A stretch of 64,000 nucleotides of DNA from Paralichthys olivaceus (GCF_024713975.1 NC_091104.1:12915580-12979579), one strand, 5' to 3'. Shown: positions 42,836 through 57,900, counted from the first letter of the stretch. Translations and numbers: made by a program. The notes: generated by a model from the letters alone, not told the origin.

Positions 42836-45800
42836 TCAGTCCTGCTTGGCGTTGCCCAGAGCTCTGAGGCGCTCCAGGAGGGGAGGGTGGGAGTAGTGCC
42901 ACATGGAGAACAACCAGTCAGCCACAGGGAAACCCAGGTTGTCCTTGTTGAGCTTGATGAGGGCAGAGTAGAGCTCGGAGGCTTTGCCCATGCTCTGTGC
43001 AAAGGCATCTGCCTGGAACTCAAACCTGCGACTCAAAACCGTAAGACAGAAGGACAGGAGCTGCAAAGACAGAAGACAAAAATACATTTGTGTGACGAAG
43101 TAGATATGTAAATAATGAAATGTGTCAACAGCTCAAAAAACAATGTAATTTTACTAATGCCATGTTTACAGAATCTCATAGTCACCTCATTATATGGGGA
43201 GAAGATGAACTGGAAGATAATCATCAAGCCTATTAATGTGGGTTGGCTGTCATTGAAGCCAAAAGCTACAAACAGCTCCTTACGTCCAATCAGAACAGCG
43301 AATAGGGAGAAGCACAGGAAGGAATTCATCTGCAGAAACAAGAGTCAGCAGATGTTATTGACTTAATGGTTGTATTTGTTTGTGTCTACATTTATTCAAT
43401 TTGTATAGAGATCAACTTCAAGCTCTTGTTCAGTAAAAATAAATATGGAAATCCATTAGATCCCGACCTGACTGATGACCATATTCTTTACAGTATGACC
43501 AAGCTTCCAGTGACCGAGCTCATGACCCAGCACGGCAAGGATCTCTGGGTTGTTGCAGCCTTGTTTCTTGTTCTGTGAAAATATTTAAATAAGAAAGACA
43601 AACCTGTATTCCACTGAAAGATAACAATATATATAATAACTCATTATCAGAGTTATCACTACCAATTATGCATCTTATTCCATCCAGGTTCTCACATTTA
43701 AGACTATAAATTCACAGCCTGGGCTGATCAAATTTAACTTAGAGAAAAGTGTGGCTGACAAATAACTATCAGGTTGTGTCAACCATTTATATAGTTTGTC
43801 TCAAACTTTAAAAAGCATTTCAAGACCCCTGATGAATCCTGGTTAATATTAGAGCCATGTGATATTTTCTGAACTGAGATCATGGCTGTGTCACCTTGGG
43901 CTTGGCTTTGGCTTCACCAGATGACTCATCAGTATCTGGCTGCTCAGGCTGTGTCTCTCCAGTCTTGTTAAGAGGGGAGTAGTCCTCCAGAAGAGTGTCA
44001 AACAGCACGATGCGTTTGTTCTTGAAGAACCCATAGAAGTATGCATTGCTGTGCGATGACCGCTTCGAACCTGAAAATATGACATTCGAAAACAATTAAG
44101 AAGTGCTGCACCATGAACCATCTTGTAGAGAGGGTCGACATATCTTTAAAACCTAAAATCATATGCAACTTATTACTTTACCTTCTACAACATAAACCTT
44201 AGTGAGGGGGAAGCTTATACTCTTGGCCATAACCTCAATGTCCGTCTTTAACTCTCCCTCTGGCAGCAGAGTGAACTTGTCAAACAGCGGAGCAATGTAA
44301 TCCGCATAGATGGTGACAAGTACCTAAGATCGAAAGAGAAGAGGAGATGTACCATCATGAATGAGTGGTGATTACACAAAGATATTTTTTTCCTACACGT
44401 TCAGACATTGTATAACATGCTGGCAAAGAAAACGTAGCACTAACCAGAGAGACAGCCAGGGTGAAGAGCCAGGCATAGATGAAAAAGTAGTCGCCCCCAA
44501 TCTTGATGATGTACAAGAGCAGTGAGGTCACAGGCAGCAGGATACACTGAGTCACAGCGAACTTCTTCACAGCATCTCTGAGGAAGAACCCCAATGTCTG
44601 AGAAGAAGAGCAGGCATTAAGATAAATAAAAACAGAAAGAGAGGACGTGTGTGTCTGTAGTTATCAGTGATGGCAGCCTGGGTTTTACAGGGGGTTACAT
44701 TTTAAGTTTGCAGTTTCAAGCTGCCATTGTCAGTTTGATTTCATATAATTTATGACAGATTCTAAAAATGACAAGTTTTCACTGTGGAAAATATTGAATT
44801 ATTTTGGATTAATATATTCATTCTTTTGTATCCATCTGCAGATTTATCTTGTTTCAAACTGTCTATTTTTGCCAAAATCTAAACAGGGCTAGATTAACTA
44901 TTTCCACTGCAGATTTGAAGAGTGTAAGAGGATGAGAATGTGTCTGCAGATCTTCCAGAGGCAGGAAACCACAAACTGACCCACTTGAGTTGTACAGAGG
45001 GTGAGTGCTGTTCAGCCACTGTACCTGCTGATTAAAGCCGTGCTTCTCCTCAATGACAAATGTATTGTACAAACTCCAGGGAAGTCCAGTTATGGCGCTG
45101 AACAGGGTGGCAAGCGTCAGGAACATGAGGGACTGGGTGATCTCGTAATCTGAACCAAATCCAAAGCGGCTTGTCACTGAGCAAGCAACGCCCCACAGAA
45201 ATGGGATTCCACCAAGGAGCAGGATCAACTAAAATAAAGAAATAAAATAAAAATCAAACTCTTCTGAAACTATACATCACAAATATCTCTGTAATTCAAT
45301 CCACTGCATGTTCGTACCGTCCCCTCAGTCTCAGAGTAGAGTCCAGACCAAAAGCTGAAGTTGCTTTTATCCAGCTGATAAAGACGTGACTTCTCAAACG
45401 TTGCAGAATCCATGATCTTCCCGAGCTCCTGCGGTACATGTGTTGTTGATCTGTATATCCTCCTCTGTAGAGCAGATAAATCCGATCCGGGGTTATCACA
45501 GATAACAAGGGGAACCAGACTAATTCATGTAAAGTATTTCAGACACATCACAAGTCCTTTGTTGAATTGAAACTTTCTCAGGTGTCAGGCAACATGATAA
45601 CTAACTGATAAAATGCCCTCAAGAATGATTACATTGACACTAACATACATAATGTTTCTTGTATTGTAAGACAACGATGCCCATCAAATCAAATGAGATG
45701 TTTTAGTCACTCAACTTCCTGTCACATATAAATTAGTTCTCAGGTAAATTTGTTTTCTGTAAAATGTCAAAATAGAAATTCAATAAACTCCACACTACTG

Positions 45801-46862
45801 GGATACAACAATCATTCACATATATCTGTGTGTGTATTAGCTTTTTGTGGCAGCTGTGTGTAGCTGTGCTTTTCCTCTCCAGCAAACTGTTGTCTGCATC
45901 GTCTCATCTACATTGAGAGCTACTGAAAACTAGACTAGATCTTTTTGTGTTGACCTGATTGACAAATAAAGTTGCTACTGATTCTGTCTTGTCATTGAGC
46001 TTTGTCTGCATCATGTTCTTCCTCAGCTCCATTTCACTGACTTCCCCAACCAAAACCAAAGAGAAGTCAGTTGTGCAATTCAGATACTGAAGAGCTGAAC
46101 ATACTGTATAATTACAAAATGCTAATAATAAATACTCATATTTATCAATACTCTTTTGCATCTTTATTTATTAGCATTGTTTTGAATCCTAGTTTAGTTT
46201 GAGATTCTATTGTTTTATTTCATTGTATTCGCTTTTTAGATTCTAGTGATTCATTTCATTGATGCTTACAGGGACCTCAGTATTTAGTTCCCTCTCGTGC
46301 ACCTCATGTTTTGGAATGACAATAAATCTTCTTGAATCTCGATTAGTTCCTTCATTTTATAAATCGAGACGATATAATCATAGTCTATCTGCCAGCTTCT
46401 TCTGACTGCATTCAAGATGTACTATAAATTGAGTTAAATAACGGAACACACTCATCAAAAGTTTGTAGTGAGAAGATAATGCACAACAGAGAGGCCTTTT
46501 CTAACCATGATACAACACTAAAATATCCTCCACTGTAGATTTCTGACAAGGACCTCGATAAACTTCACAGCTGTTATGGAAATGTTTCGAACTATCTCCT
46601 TCCTGTTTGCAAGAACTGCCTTTCACATCAGATATCACACGTAACCATCGTCTACCTGTGTCACTGGTTCATTTTACTGCTACTGTCTACTGGTTTAATG
46701 TTCAATTAGAACTGAAACACACACATATGTCCCCAACACTGGCGATGGACTCACCTGTCTGTAAGACAGATACGCCTCCCACAGATACACGGTCCATGAA
46801 AAGCCCAGAACAGCATAAAAGATCTGCTTTTCCACCGGGAGGTCGAGTATAGTCTCCACCAT
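42836..46862 (-). CDS. zmpste24: CAAX prenyl protease 1 / zinc metalloprotease STE24, nine coding exons
   Basis: Membrane protease of the ER and inner nuclear membrane that cleaves farnesylated CAAX proteins, including prelamin A. Exons: 46,862-46,755; 45,464-45,318; 45,228-45,025; 44,597-44,445; 44,323-44,182; 44,070-43,895; 43,572-43,468; 43,329-43,186; 43,060-42,836. All phases close: 1404 nt, 467 residues (human 475). The catalytic motif HELGH is at residues 327-331 in exon 7, and the third zinc ligand Glu is at about 407 in [11 protein letters not shown]. Multiple hydrophobic segments occur in exons 1, 3, 4 and 8. The linker in exon 6 (after [10 protein letters not shown]) is the divergent part and explains the length difference from human. 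The start ATG lies in CACCATGGTGG. The gene is co-directional with rlf, as in human. Confidence 0.97.
46262..46345. repeat. retroelement tail-like repeat in zmpste24 intron 1
   Basis: Ends tggaatgacaataaatcttc ttgaatctcgat, a shape seen at the 3' ends of dispersed fish non-LTR elements. Single short copy, so the assignment is weak. Confidence 0.35.
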
Positions 46863-47229
46863 GTTCGCTCTGTTGTTGGTCTGTGTTGATGGAACAGGGC
46901 TGACTAGCTCGACAGGCTAACGCTACCTAGCCTGACTGACTGTTAGCTTGAGGCTAGCAGCTACTTAGCTCCCGCTCTACACAGAAACACAGGCAGGCTG
47001 AAAACAAAGAGAAGCGTCTCCACGTTAGAGTCACAGACACGGGCCGACGTTAACTCGGGAAATGTCCGCATCAGATTTCCATTCCTGGGGTCGAGGCTTC
47101 TACCGCTAATATCTTTCCATTCATGAGAAGATGAGAGCCTGTCGGCAAAGTGCGGCGACGAATTGTGACCCCGCTGAAACAACGACTATAACAGGAGTTC
47201 CGCTACAGAGGCGAAACAACACTTTGTGT

Positions 47230-48400
47230 TTTCAGATTGAATTCACAGCTTCATGGTCACTACCGGTGTCTCTAACTACTCTAGTGAATAAACCAGCCAA
47301 CTGATGGAGAACTGTAGACAGGGTGTTAAAAAAAAGTTCCTCATTATCTTTGGGGTTTTCAGTTTCCAGATGCTGTGAATGATTAACTACTTTAAAGCAT
47401 GATCATTGAACGGAAAGCGTAAAGAACAGAAGCTTTAAGTCAAATACAAGTGTACCACACTCACACCTCTGCAGAAAGAACACCCAGTCTATGAAGAACA
47501 CGTGTCACACATGTAGTATTTACATAGAATGCCCTTGTGTGCTCATAGGAATCAAGTCTAATCTATATGAGCATGTGTTGAACCTCTGTGTCTATCAGTT
47601 TGCAGCTAATCATGATTATTATTATAATTACTATTTAATTATGAATTATTAGCAGCATCCTGTCTTCCATTAACTAATGCTGGTAAAATGAATAACACTG
47701 TGACATCTATGTATCGATATTAGGCACTTGTTTAGATATGTGCTACAGAAATAAACCTTTATTACTGTTCTTATAATTTTTAATAATTAATATATAATTT
47801 AATTACAACCAGTCTGAAATTGATTAAACATGACAATTACACAACTGTACCTTCGTTACAACCTTTGTTATCATTCATTTTAAGACTACATTTCAGCAAA
47901 GGGACCCTATTCATTATATGGAACATATTAACATACTGTTCAACAAACTAACAAGTACTCAAATTTCCCCAAACTTACATGCAACACAGTGAACCTGGGG
48001 ATTTTGGGGTCTGGGCCCTAACCCAAATTACTAAATTTACAAGACTGTAAATTGAATTGCTTATATATATCTTTTAAAAGAGAACAAATTGTAACAATGA
48101 AATATGTTAAAATGAAAAAACAATCTACATACAGCTTATAAATATTGAAATAGTGTTAATCTTCCAAATGTTTCTGAAATAACTGATATGTTCATACCTA
48201 AAACCTTCAATACACATTTCAGCCAGCATAGTATGTTACACATATATTGCTGTATGTTCATTTTTATTGAGTCTTCTTTGCATTATGATCTGCCTCAATA
48301 TTGTTTTTAGAATACACCCAGCACAGCAAACGTATCCAAAATGTCTACTGTGACTTTACAAACTTGGTTTAATAAAGGTTCATTTCCAGAAACCAAAAAG
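47230..48400. other. intergenic between zmpste24 promoter and rlf 3' end
   Basis: AT-rich, with no open frame or repeat I recognise. Confidence 0.55.
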
Positions 48401-48425
48401 CTAATGGCTTAATTTCATATCCACA

Positions 48426-48436
48426 TTTATTTTATT
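48426..48436 (-). terminator. overlapping polyadenylation signals of rlf
   Basis: Two overlapping AATAAA hexamers on the minus strand about 500 nt after the rlf stop codon. Other hexamers occur further on (for example near 48,263), so the end used is not certain. Confidence 0.5.
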
Positions 48437-48934
48437 AGAAAGTGTTACATACATGTCTGCCAACATCTGTCCACTGCTTCCCAACACTGGTTTAATACAA
48501 ACTGAGGTGAAAAATAACCAAACATATTCCTCAAGATCGTTGTAGTCGGGAAATGTTTTTTTCAGTCACATTTTCACATGAGTAAAAAGGCTTTGCATTA
48601 CGCTACTGACCATTTCTAACAATCTGAAAATATGTACATTTATCTCAGAGAGCTATAGTATATACACTTGTAATGATGAGTTAACATATGTGTTATCTGA
48701 ATGCCTTCCTAACATGTCTTCAAAAAAAAAAAAAAAAAATCTCAGGTTTGATGTGCACTGTTTAAGCTTGATTTATCTTATGCTAATTTCTACAATGCTT
48801 CAATTTGGCACCTTGAAAAACAAAGAGCAAAAAAACCCATAATACTATCATTGTGGGAAAAAAAATACTGTTAGACAGTTTGTTATAAGACAGAGTAATT
48901 TGCAATAGCCATGAGAAATAGGTGCTCAGTTCAA

Positions 48935-51900
48935 CTAACTTCCAAGAAGCAGTTTGCTGTTGTTGGGGTCTGATGGGAAGAGGTCAGGCAGGGTGGTGGT
49001 GCACACAGGTCTCCCCAGGACCACCACAGGTCTGAGGTACTGAAGCTGCTTAATGGCCAGGTCCCCACACCCAGCCAGAGCTTTGTCCAGGATGGACTTC
49101 AAGTTTTGGACTGACGTGAAGTCCCCAGTCATGGCGTGGGGCTTCAGCAGAGGGGAATGTGTGCGTCTGCTGCGGGTGTGAGAGATTCCCAGCTGGTTGT
49201 TCTCTTTAACAGAGCAGCTGCGTCTGAAAGCGTCTCGCCGTTTCACTGCTCCTGGGTTTTTGTCTTTCGGGGAGGAGTCTTGTATGAACTTGAGGAATGA
49301 GGACTCAAAGCCAATAGGCTTATAAGCAGCAATGTCAAAAGGGCGTGGAGAAGGGCTACGAGGCTGAGGGTCTATCACGTTCGACGGCTGCTCAGACAGC
49401 TCATTTTTCCTTTTAAGTGGCTGGCGAACAGCAAAAGTGGCCGCTGTTGCTGAGCCGTTTACCATTTTACCGCCATCCTTGTTGCTCAATGCATCTTGGA
49501 AGCTCTCTTCAGTAGTGAAGCGCAAGGAGCATGGTGGTGAGAGGTCGACAGTGACGGGACGAAGCAGAGGTTTGATCTTATCCCAGCTTAATCTCTCATC
49601 CTGTTTCGGAATGATGTGTGCAGCTGCAGCCGAGTCTTCAGTGTGCCCCCCGGTGCTTGGTTCACCATACAGCACCTCATCTGCAACAACAAGGACGCCA
49701 TTTCTCTCAACAGGTGGCAGCACCTCCTCCTCCTCCTCCTCCCCATCCTCTGGAATTCCCAGTGGATGGTGATTATCTTCATCCAGTGTTTCTTCCTTGA
49801 TGGACAGCAGGCTCATGGTTGCAGCCTGCCCCCCTGTATTTTCTGCCTCTGCCTTACACTCAATCTTCACAGTTGGCCTGGCCGACTTCCTCTGAATCAG
49901 TGCCTCCAGCTTTTCAGCGTTAAAAACAAGCTTGTCTTGATTCTTAACAAGATGCTCTCGTCCCATGCGGTGAACCCGCAGGTAGTGGCGGTGCAAACTC
50001 TTGACGTACGTGACGACAGAATCGCAGTTCTGAACCATACAAGGGTACGCCTCACGCATGCAGCGGTCTTGGCACATCTGTAGCGCTTCTTCATAAGACC
50101 TATAGACCAGAGGTTTCGTCCCCTCTTTCTTTTTTTCTCCAGACGTTTTTCTCTCCTCAAGACTCTGCTCTGCCACTTCTTCTGACTTTGTGGTTACTTC
50201 AGATTCGGGACTGGAAGCCTGCGCCGTCGGTGAACCAGGAGCTTCTTTCTCAGAACTCTGTGGTGTGACGATGAGTTTCTTTTGGCATCCAGTAACAGAC
50301 TTTTTGTGAGTGCTCTGAAGACGTACCACCAGTGAATCGTAGTACTCACAGTGACTATATAGTGTGTGTTTTTTCAGTGCTTCATTGTTGCAGAATACTT
50401 TTGTGCAGCCTTCGAACTTGCACTTTATCAGCTCAGGTGGCTGAGAGTGGCAGTCCCGAGTGTGACGCACCAGGCTGCTTTTCAGGTGGTACGAGGCTCT
50501 ACAATTGGCAAAGTGACATTTGTATTGGGGCTGAGGCTCATCTGAGTTTGGAGGAGGCCTTTTCTTGGCCGGCTCTTTTTTGACTTCTGGACTGTGGTGC
50601 ACGTCAAAGTCTTTTTCCAACAAGAGCTGAGAGCGATTGTAATGATGCACCAACTGTAGGTGGCGCACAAGGCCTCCCTGGGTGGAAAAAGCTGCATCAC
50701 AGTTTTTTGCTACACAATGAAAGGGCTTACTGAATTTATCTAATATATAGCAGAGATTACTTTTAGATACCAAACGTCTTGTACTTCTGACCTGCTTTGT
50801 ATTCTTCTCCTCAGTTTCTTCCTCTCGACTATCTGCTTCGTCCTCACCTTCCTCTTCAGATGGAGAATGATTGTCAATTTTTTTTCCATTTTCACTTGTC
50901 GCGGTTGAGTTTTTTTTCCCGGGTTGAAGCTGCAACTTCTCTTTCTTCTTCACTTTTAGACCTCGATTCGTCACCTGCTTTTCAGACACAGATCCACAGC
51001 TTACTTTGTCCACCTGTGCCGAACTTATCTTATGTATCTGAAGGTAGTGGGCCCGCAAAACACTTTTTTGTCTGTGACTCTTGGAACAAAGATGGCAGAC
51101 GTAGGGCTTAAAACATGTGGTTTTCAAAGAAGTCAACGTTCTCGCCTGTTCAACGGTTCGACCGTGTTTGGTGTTATAGTGTCGCTGTAAGCTGTAACTC
51201 TGAGCAGTCCTGAAGTCGCAATATTCTATCTGACAGATATACGGCTTAGCATTAGCTAATGATTCAATACCACCTTCTTCATTGGCTATCGACGTTTGTT
51301 CAGTTTTGATTTTGACTTTTTCCTCAGGCAGGTGTGGAGGTCTCTTCTGGAGCAGTACAACAGGAGGCTTCGCCATGATCGCCTGATGAAGAGACATTTG
51401 TGATGTATTAGATTCTGGGTCGGTCTGAGTGGACTCACCTGACACACTTTGAGGGGATGAGGAATTCAGGTTCAATTTACTGAGGCCAATGAGAATCTCT
51501 TTTAAAGCATCATTATTTATTTGGAGGCTTGAAGAGTTTGTTTCATTGTTTTTGGGATGATTTCTTTCTTTTCCATCTTCCACAGGTTGAAACGGTGTTG
51601 ATAGCTCATGATTCCCTTTCTCCTCATCGTCTGGCTCAGTTTCAGCCCTTGCCCCTTTGGACTTTGAGCCCTGCTCTTTTTCATGTTTGTATTCTTTGTT
51701 CTCCAGTTTAAGATGCTCTGGGTGGGCACATTTCAGATGTCTCTGAACGTCTCTAGCTCTGGAGAAAGTCATGCCGCACTTCTCAAAGCCGCAGGTGAAC
51801 TTGCTTCCATCAAAACACACAGCCACCAAGGTCATTGTTGGTTTTGATTCTTTGTGGTCAGACTCTTGCAAAGGGGAGGCACAACTCACAGAGGGAGAGC

Positions 51901-54900
51901 TCAGGATATCTCCACTTACAATCTCTTCTGAATCAAGCAACTTATTAAGGCGGACTAGTGGTTCACTAACAGTCTTGAAAAGTTTCCGCTTTGCCTTCCT
52001 CTGAGCCTCGAAGTCGTCTTCAGAGAAGGTAATGTTGTGTGTGGATAAATGCTTTATAAATTCCTTTTTGGATAAATAATAATTACTACATTCAGCGCTG
52101 GAGCAGGTAAATGCTGCGTCTCTGAAATGCTGTGCTTCATGGTGATAGATTTGTCCCAAGTCAGAGCAAGTGACGTAACAACCTTTGAGCTCGCACTGGA
52201 AGTTGAGCTGAAATCCATGGGTCTGTTTGTGTGTGACAAGTTCGTTGGAAGTTCTGAACTGAGCACCACAGCCTATAACCACACACATGTAAGGCAACTC
52301 ACCATAGTGAACCCTTCGATGTTTGCGGTGGTGGTAAGCAGAGACAAAATGGCGCCTACAGAAGACACACTTCTCCCGCTTGTCTTTCATCTGATGAAAA
52401 TATTTCACGTTCTCGTCGCCTTTATGTTCTGACTTTAAGTGGACATATAAGTACTTGGAATGCTTAAATATTCGAGTACACCCAGTTCCTGGGCACGGAT
52501 ACTCATCCCGGTTCTGCAGTTTGAAGTGTTGGTCGATATAATCGAAGGTTACATGCTCGTCGTCGTCCACATACTTCTCTTTTACAGTCTTTGCTTGCTG
52601 CACAATGTGCTCCAGCACATCTGGATCGTGTGTGGATTTGTAATAGAGCATTAAAGAAGGGTCAATGGTGATCTCACCTGGTTCAATGTCATCATCCTCC
52701 TCCTCTACCGGTTTCTCCTTGTCCTCTTTCTTTACGTTGTTATTGTTAAGATGTGTTTCACTCAGAATGTGTTGTTTCATGTGAGGAACGAGTTCCTTTC
52801 TGCTCTCAAACCTTTCCAGGCACACAGGGCACGGGTGGCTGTTGTCCTCTGTGTGTCTAATGGAGTGGTGAACCAGTTGGGTTTCAGTGACCGACCTCTT
52901 ACAAATCTTACAGCAGAACTTGCGTTTCTTTGCCTCCGATTCCCCTTGGGCTTCTAAGTTAGACACAGGCTTTGTATCCTGTCGCTCATGACCATCAAGA
53001 CTTCCATTTGACCTCCACTGATGCTCAGTTTCTACTTTCACTGCGACTTCCTGTGGCTCCTGTTTAAACTGCTCATGTTTGTCCACCAACTCATCCTCTT
53101 CCCCTTCTGACTCTGGGATTATCCCGAGAAGTGAGACGCAGTGATACTTCAGAGTCTTCCAGTCCCAGAATTCAGGGTCGAAAGGCCAGTAAGCTTTCAG
53201 AGCTAGCAGCAACTCGCAGCGTAGGGAGTTGGGAATGACTTCATTTTCCTGGTCAAACTTTTGGTCTGGCCGTAAATGCAGCTCCTCAAGACAGCTGAAT
53301 ACCTCCTGACTGGGGCCAAGCAGGAACTCTGTGAGTTGGCAGGCACGCAACACCTCAAGGTCGTCTGGAAGAAGACAGGACATTGTTTTGCAAACAGATA
53401 TCCTTGTATCTGAGTCTTTCTGCTTTGGAAGTTGCAGGGCTTTGACACAAAGTTCGACTGAAGCAGGTACCCCCACGTCCTCTGCCTGAAAATAGAGGGA
53501 TATATCATTAGCATTGAGCAAATATCTATTTATATTTACAATTATTATTCCAAATAACTAATATATGGGTAAATCCCAGAATAAGTAACACTTGATAAAA
53601 TCCTGTATATGCATTTCTGTCAGCCAGATCAATAAATCTGAATTGGGTCCCCAGTATTAGTTCAAAAACTAGCCAGCCCTCCTGCAGATGGAGGTGGTAA
53701 TGGACTTGAAGCTGTCTGCTAACCATAACTTCAGCAATTTAGTTGTTAAGAGACAACAATTACAGTTTAGCAGATGTGAGCCAAAAACCATCGTCACACA
53801 AATGCATGAATGAATCTTATCTTAGTTGAACTCTTTTAGACAATTAATAAAAACACACAAACTTAACAGGCTTTTTTGTTCCTGTGGCTCCTTAGTACCT
53901 GGAACAACTGAACTATGAAAGGTTTCATGATATGAACAATTTGGCCGTTCACGCTCACCTCAGCCTGAATCACACGGACTAGGTAAAGCAAGTGGTGGAC
54001 TGTTTTGGCAATGGCACCAAGCTGAAGGCATCGTTCCAGAAGAGACAGCAACGAGGGGTCAATCCTTTTCTGAAGTTTACTCCACAACTGAGTCAACTCC
54101 CTTTTTGAGAAAAAAAAGGGTCAATTATAATATTTATTAATCACCTGTGACATCTTGTCTGACTGCTGCCAATACTTTCAAAACATCAATAATTTAACCC
54201 TTACACATGTAATCCACCCAACCCTTGGCCCTTAGCAGGAACTACTCACCAGGAGCAGTAATGACTCTGCTGCTGAAGCTGCTGAGTCAGGAAAGTTGTG
54301 CACAAGATGAAGGCAGTATTCTCCTCCCCCTCTGTCTCCAAGTTGCATGTGATCTCCAGGACATCCTTGCAGTCAAGTCTAGAAATCTGTGAGGAGAGTA
54401 AACAATGTGAATCCAGGGCAATTGAAATTGGTTGAAACATGACTGACAATGATCTCAAAGGAAAATCAGGATCAAAGTTTTGTCATCAAAATGTATTTAA
54501 ACCTCAGCAGCCAGCATTCATGACACATTATGTAACAGTAGTGAAGGAACTTTATCTCATGTCACACCAGACACCTGAGTCTCTCACAAAGAAACAGCAG
54601 ACAAATCTGAAGTGAGGATCTTTTGATTTTGTGTGTCTTTGGAAGAGCTTTATGACCCTAAGAGTTTACTGTCTAGACCTACAGTCAGCAGCTCTGAAGG
54701 CCTGGGTATTCAAAACCCCAAATACAAGTTTTTCAACAGACAGCATACCAAGAACAGATGGGGGAATGAGGTTGAGCCAGAAGCAAACAATGAGGACACA
54801 TGTCAGTGAGTATGCACAGCAATTCCTAATTTGTGTAGCTCTGTTCAAGAAGGAAAAAAACTATGCATACCATTGTCTGAGTCACACACTCTAAACTTTA

Positions 54901-57900
54901 AACTACTCCCTCAAACACTGGTGACTGTGGAAAATGAGTCCTTCCACATGTTGACAGGACTGTGCAACTGACACGAGGGGCACAAATACAAACACATCAC
55001 TGAACAAAACAGCATCGTGCCAACAACTGAACATGTAGTAATACCTCCATGATGGCTTCTTCACTGGGCAGCAGGTGACAGAGCAGGGAGACGTATGTTT
55101 GGCGAAAAGTAGCCTGGTTGGAGATGAAGCTGCATTCGGTGCAGGCTTTAGCCAGAACCACAGCCTTGGCAACTTCACCCATCTTTTCCAGATGTTTCAC
55201 TCGCATCTCCATGAAGCCCTCGCCCTCCAAGGTGATATATGCATCAACTAGAGACAGTATACAAACAAATCCTGTTGGAGCAGAGTACCACAACAAGTGT
55301 AATGTGCACTAAAATACACCTGTCTCTAAATAACTTAATAAAGTCACTGGACTCCCAACCTTCTTCTGGGTTGGTGAGCTGGCCGCTGAGAAGTGAGTTG
55401 AGAACGGGGTTGCTCCATGCTCCTCCCTCTCCTGTGATCTGGAGTAAAGCTTGGAGGTCTGTACTGCCGTACCGTAATAAGGTATCATGGGCATTCTGCA
55501 ATAAAAACACAAAAAAGATTGAAATATAAAAATAAATACTTTTCAGACTCAGTTGTGGTGCCTCTACTGCCATGTGATAATGTCACATGATGGTGTATTT
55601 TACAAGAGACCAACTCAAAAAAGGTCATTAATTCACATACTACACTAATGAATTTAATTTTCCTTTTCCTGTGTGGAGATGGGAGAAAACAATTCAGTGT
55701 CATGTCTGGAGGAAATCAGACATGAGGCCGAACAGTTCAATCTTGATTTCATCAGATCAGACTAGAGGACCCTTTTTTCTCACAATCTGAGTCTTTCAGA
55801 TATGTCTTGATTTTGAGTGTCTCTCACTGAGGAGAGACTTCAGTCTGGACACTACCATGAAAGTAAAGTGCTGCAGTGATGGTCGTAGTACTGAGAGTTT
55901 CTGCCATCTCCACACGCAATCTCACGATGTGTTTTGAGAATTTGGCTTACTAAGAATTACTAAAAATTCTATAGAGTTATAAAGTCTTTGTAGATTGATA
56001 AGTGAAATAGGTTCAACCTTGAGTCCAACTGAATATTTGTACGAAGTCTGAAGAAATTCATTCAAAGTGTTCTTGAGGTATTGCGTTCAAAAGAATTGGA
56101 ACCCAGACTGTCAGTGTGCAGTTAGCATGATCACGTGATCTACGCAGCAGAGTTAATGTGTAACTTCCTGGAAGACGGCTTCTGCGTTCTGAAACAAGGT
56201 CGTCTTACCTGAACAGAGTGGTGAAACTGAACCCAGGCTTCGTATGGGATTTCATTCTCAGGCACTGACAGCAACAATTCAAAACAGCTCCTGAAAGAAA
56301 CCAACACAACGCTGCTTCAGTAAACAATGATGATACTGGACAGGTCTATTTTTGAGTATAAACTGTTTCATCCATACTACGTATAAAAACTTTGAACAGA
56401 TTGTGATACGACCCAAACTTCAAAACATGTCAGTAATTGTTAAGAAAAAAAAAAAGCTTACAGCAGCTCTGCATTAATGTTTTAGAAGAATCAGCTTTAC
56501 ACCTAGATACACTAAACATGTCAAAAATACTCATTTGAAAATAGATTGAGAAGTGGAGAAATGTTTTTTTTTTTTTAGAAAAGCTCTACCACATCTCACA
56601 TTATTAAATTTAACTATTACAATCTAACTATGAATAGATCTCTTGTGTAAGATTTTCTATTAAGCTGAAAAGTCTGAAACGACCCCCATCTCTCGTAAAG
56701 GATCATTTGCAGATAGGAGGTGTCTCTATGGAGCGGTAGTGCATAAATTCAGCTATTAACTGAGAGAGACATGATGAGTCGAACTGACCTAATTTAAGTC
56801 ACGTCAGTTAGAACAGTAAATGTCTTCAGACAGGCCGTCTTAAGCCTGAACTGTACCTGAAAGTGCATCAAGAATCTGCTTGAATCCAAAGTAACGACCA
56901 CTCACTGGTAGACAGGGGCCGTGTCTTTATGCGGGTTCATACAGAGCAGAGTTTGACAACTTGAAATTGTTATCATTGATTCCATTCTTAAATAATTTGT
57001 TTGTATGGAAAGGTAATTTGTTCTAGGACTTGTATCTCATCCACATCATGTATAGAAAGAGCATGGACAGAAAAACACACTAAACACACATTGGAAGTTT
57101 TGGGTCAGGAAACAGCCACAGTTGTCTCTTTCATAGTTTCTTTGCTAAAAATAAAAGCTGGGACACAGACCGTTTTTTACTGAAGATTTTCTATTTTAGC
57201 AAGCAGAAGTTATTAAACAGGACTCTCTAATATTTATACACCATTTTATAGGTGGTTCACTTAGATAACGTATTATTATAATGGACTATTGTGCACAAGC
57301 ATATTTCAAAAGGTGATAAATACACTAGAAGGGCTTTTGGAGGCTGCATTCCTCCGTCAAGGCTAACAGCCTATCTCGCCATGTTAAACGAAGTGATAAC
57401 GTTTTTTTTTTCAAATCTGCATCAAAATGCAATGAGTTCCTCTTTCAGCAATCCTCCCCCCTCCACAAAATGGAGATTGTTTCTGCAGTTTTTTGCACAA
57501 CAACCAAACAACTGCAGACACAGTCAATTTAAAAAAACTGGGTAACCTTCCAAGTGCCTGGCATATTTTAAATTCAGAAACAAATAAAGATCATAGAAAC
57601 AATGTTTGTCTTTCAATATTTTATTGTGAAAGAGCCTCTGCTGAAAGGTCAGGGAATCAGAGACATCCCGCAATGGCTGACAAAGAGTTGCTGCATACAT
57701 CGTTGTTAAGGTCACAATAACAGACGACGCTGACCTTTTCAACTGAAGTCCATAAAGTGACCAACACAAGTGTTGGGTGCAGATAAGATAAACAACAAGT
57801 GCATGAAGCAAACAAAAGTGAAAATAGTTTTTTTTGTTCTTCAACAGATGTAGATTCTCATGTTATTGTGTTTATGAATGGTGGGACTGTGTCTTATCTC

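Noticed and set aside
42420-42902. 160-residue open frame on the minus strand
   Set aside because: It covers the zmpste24 3'UTR and the end of its last exon in a different frame; the real reading is the conserved [12 protein letters not shown] end in the other frame.
49437-52957. Many open frames on the plus strand opposite the large rlf exon
   Set aside because: They are antisense shadows of a long conserved zinc-finger coding exon.
55244-55320. Apparent frameshift in rlf between the stretches VLCSNRICLY and VDAYITLEG
   Set aside because: An intron (55,248-55,359) with donor after NPEE and acceptor CTCTAG restores the family sequence EEVDAYITLEGEG in phase, so the frame is intact.
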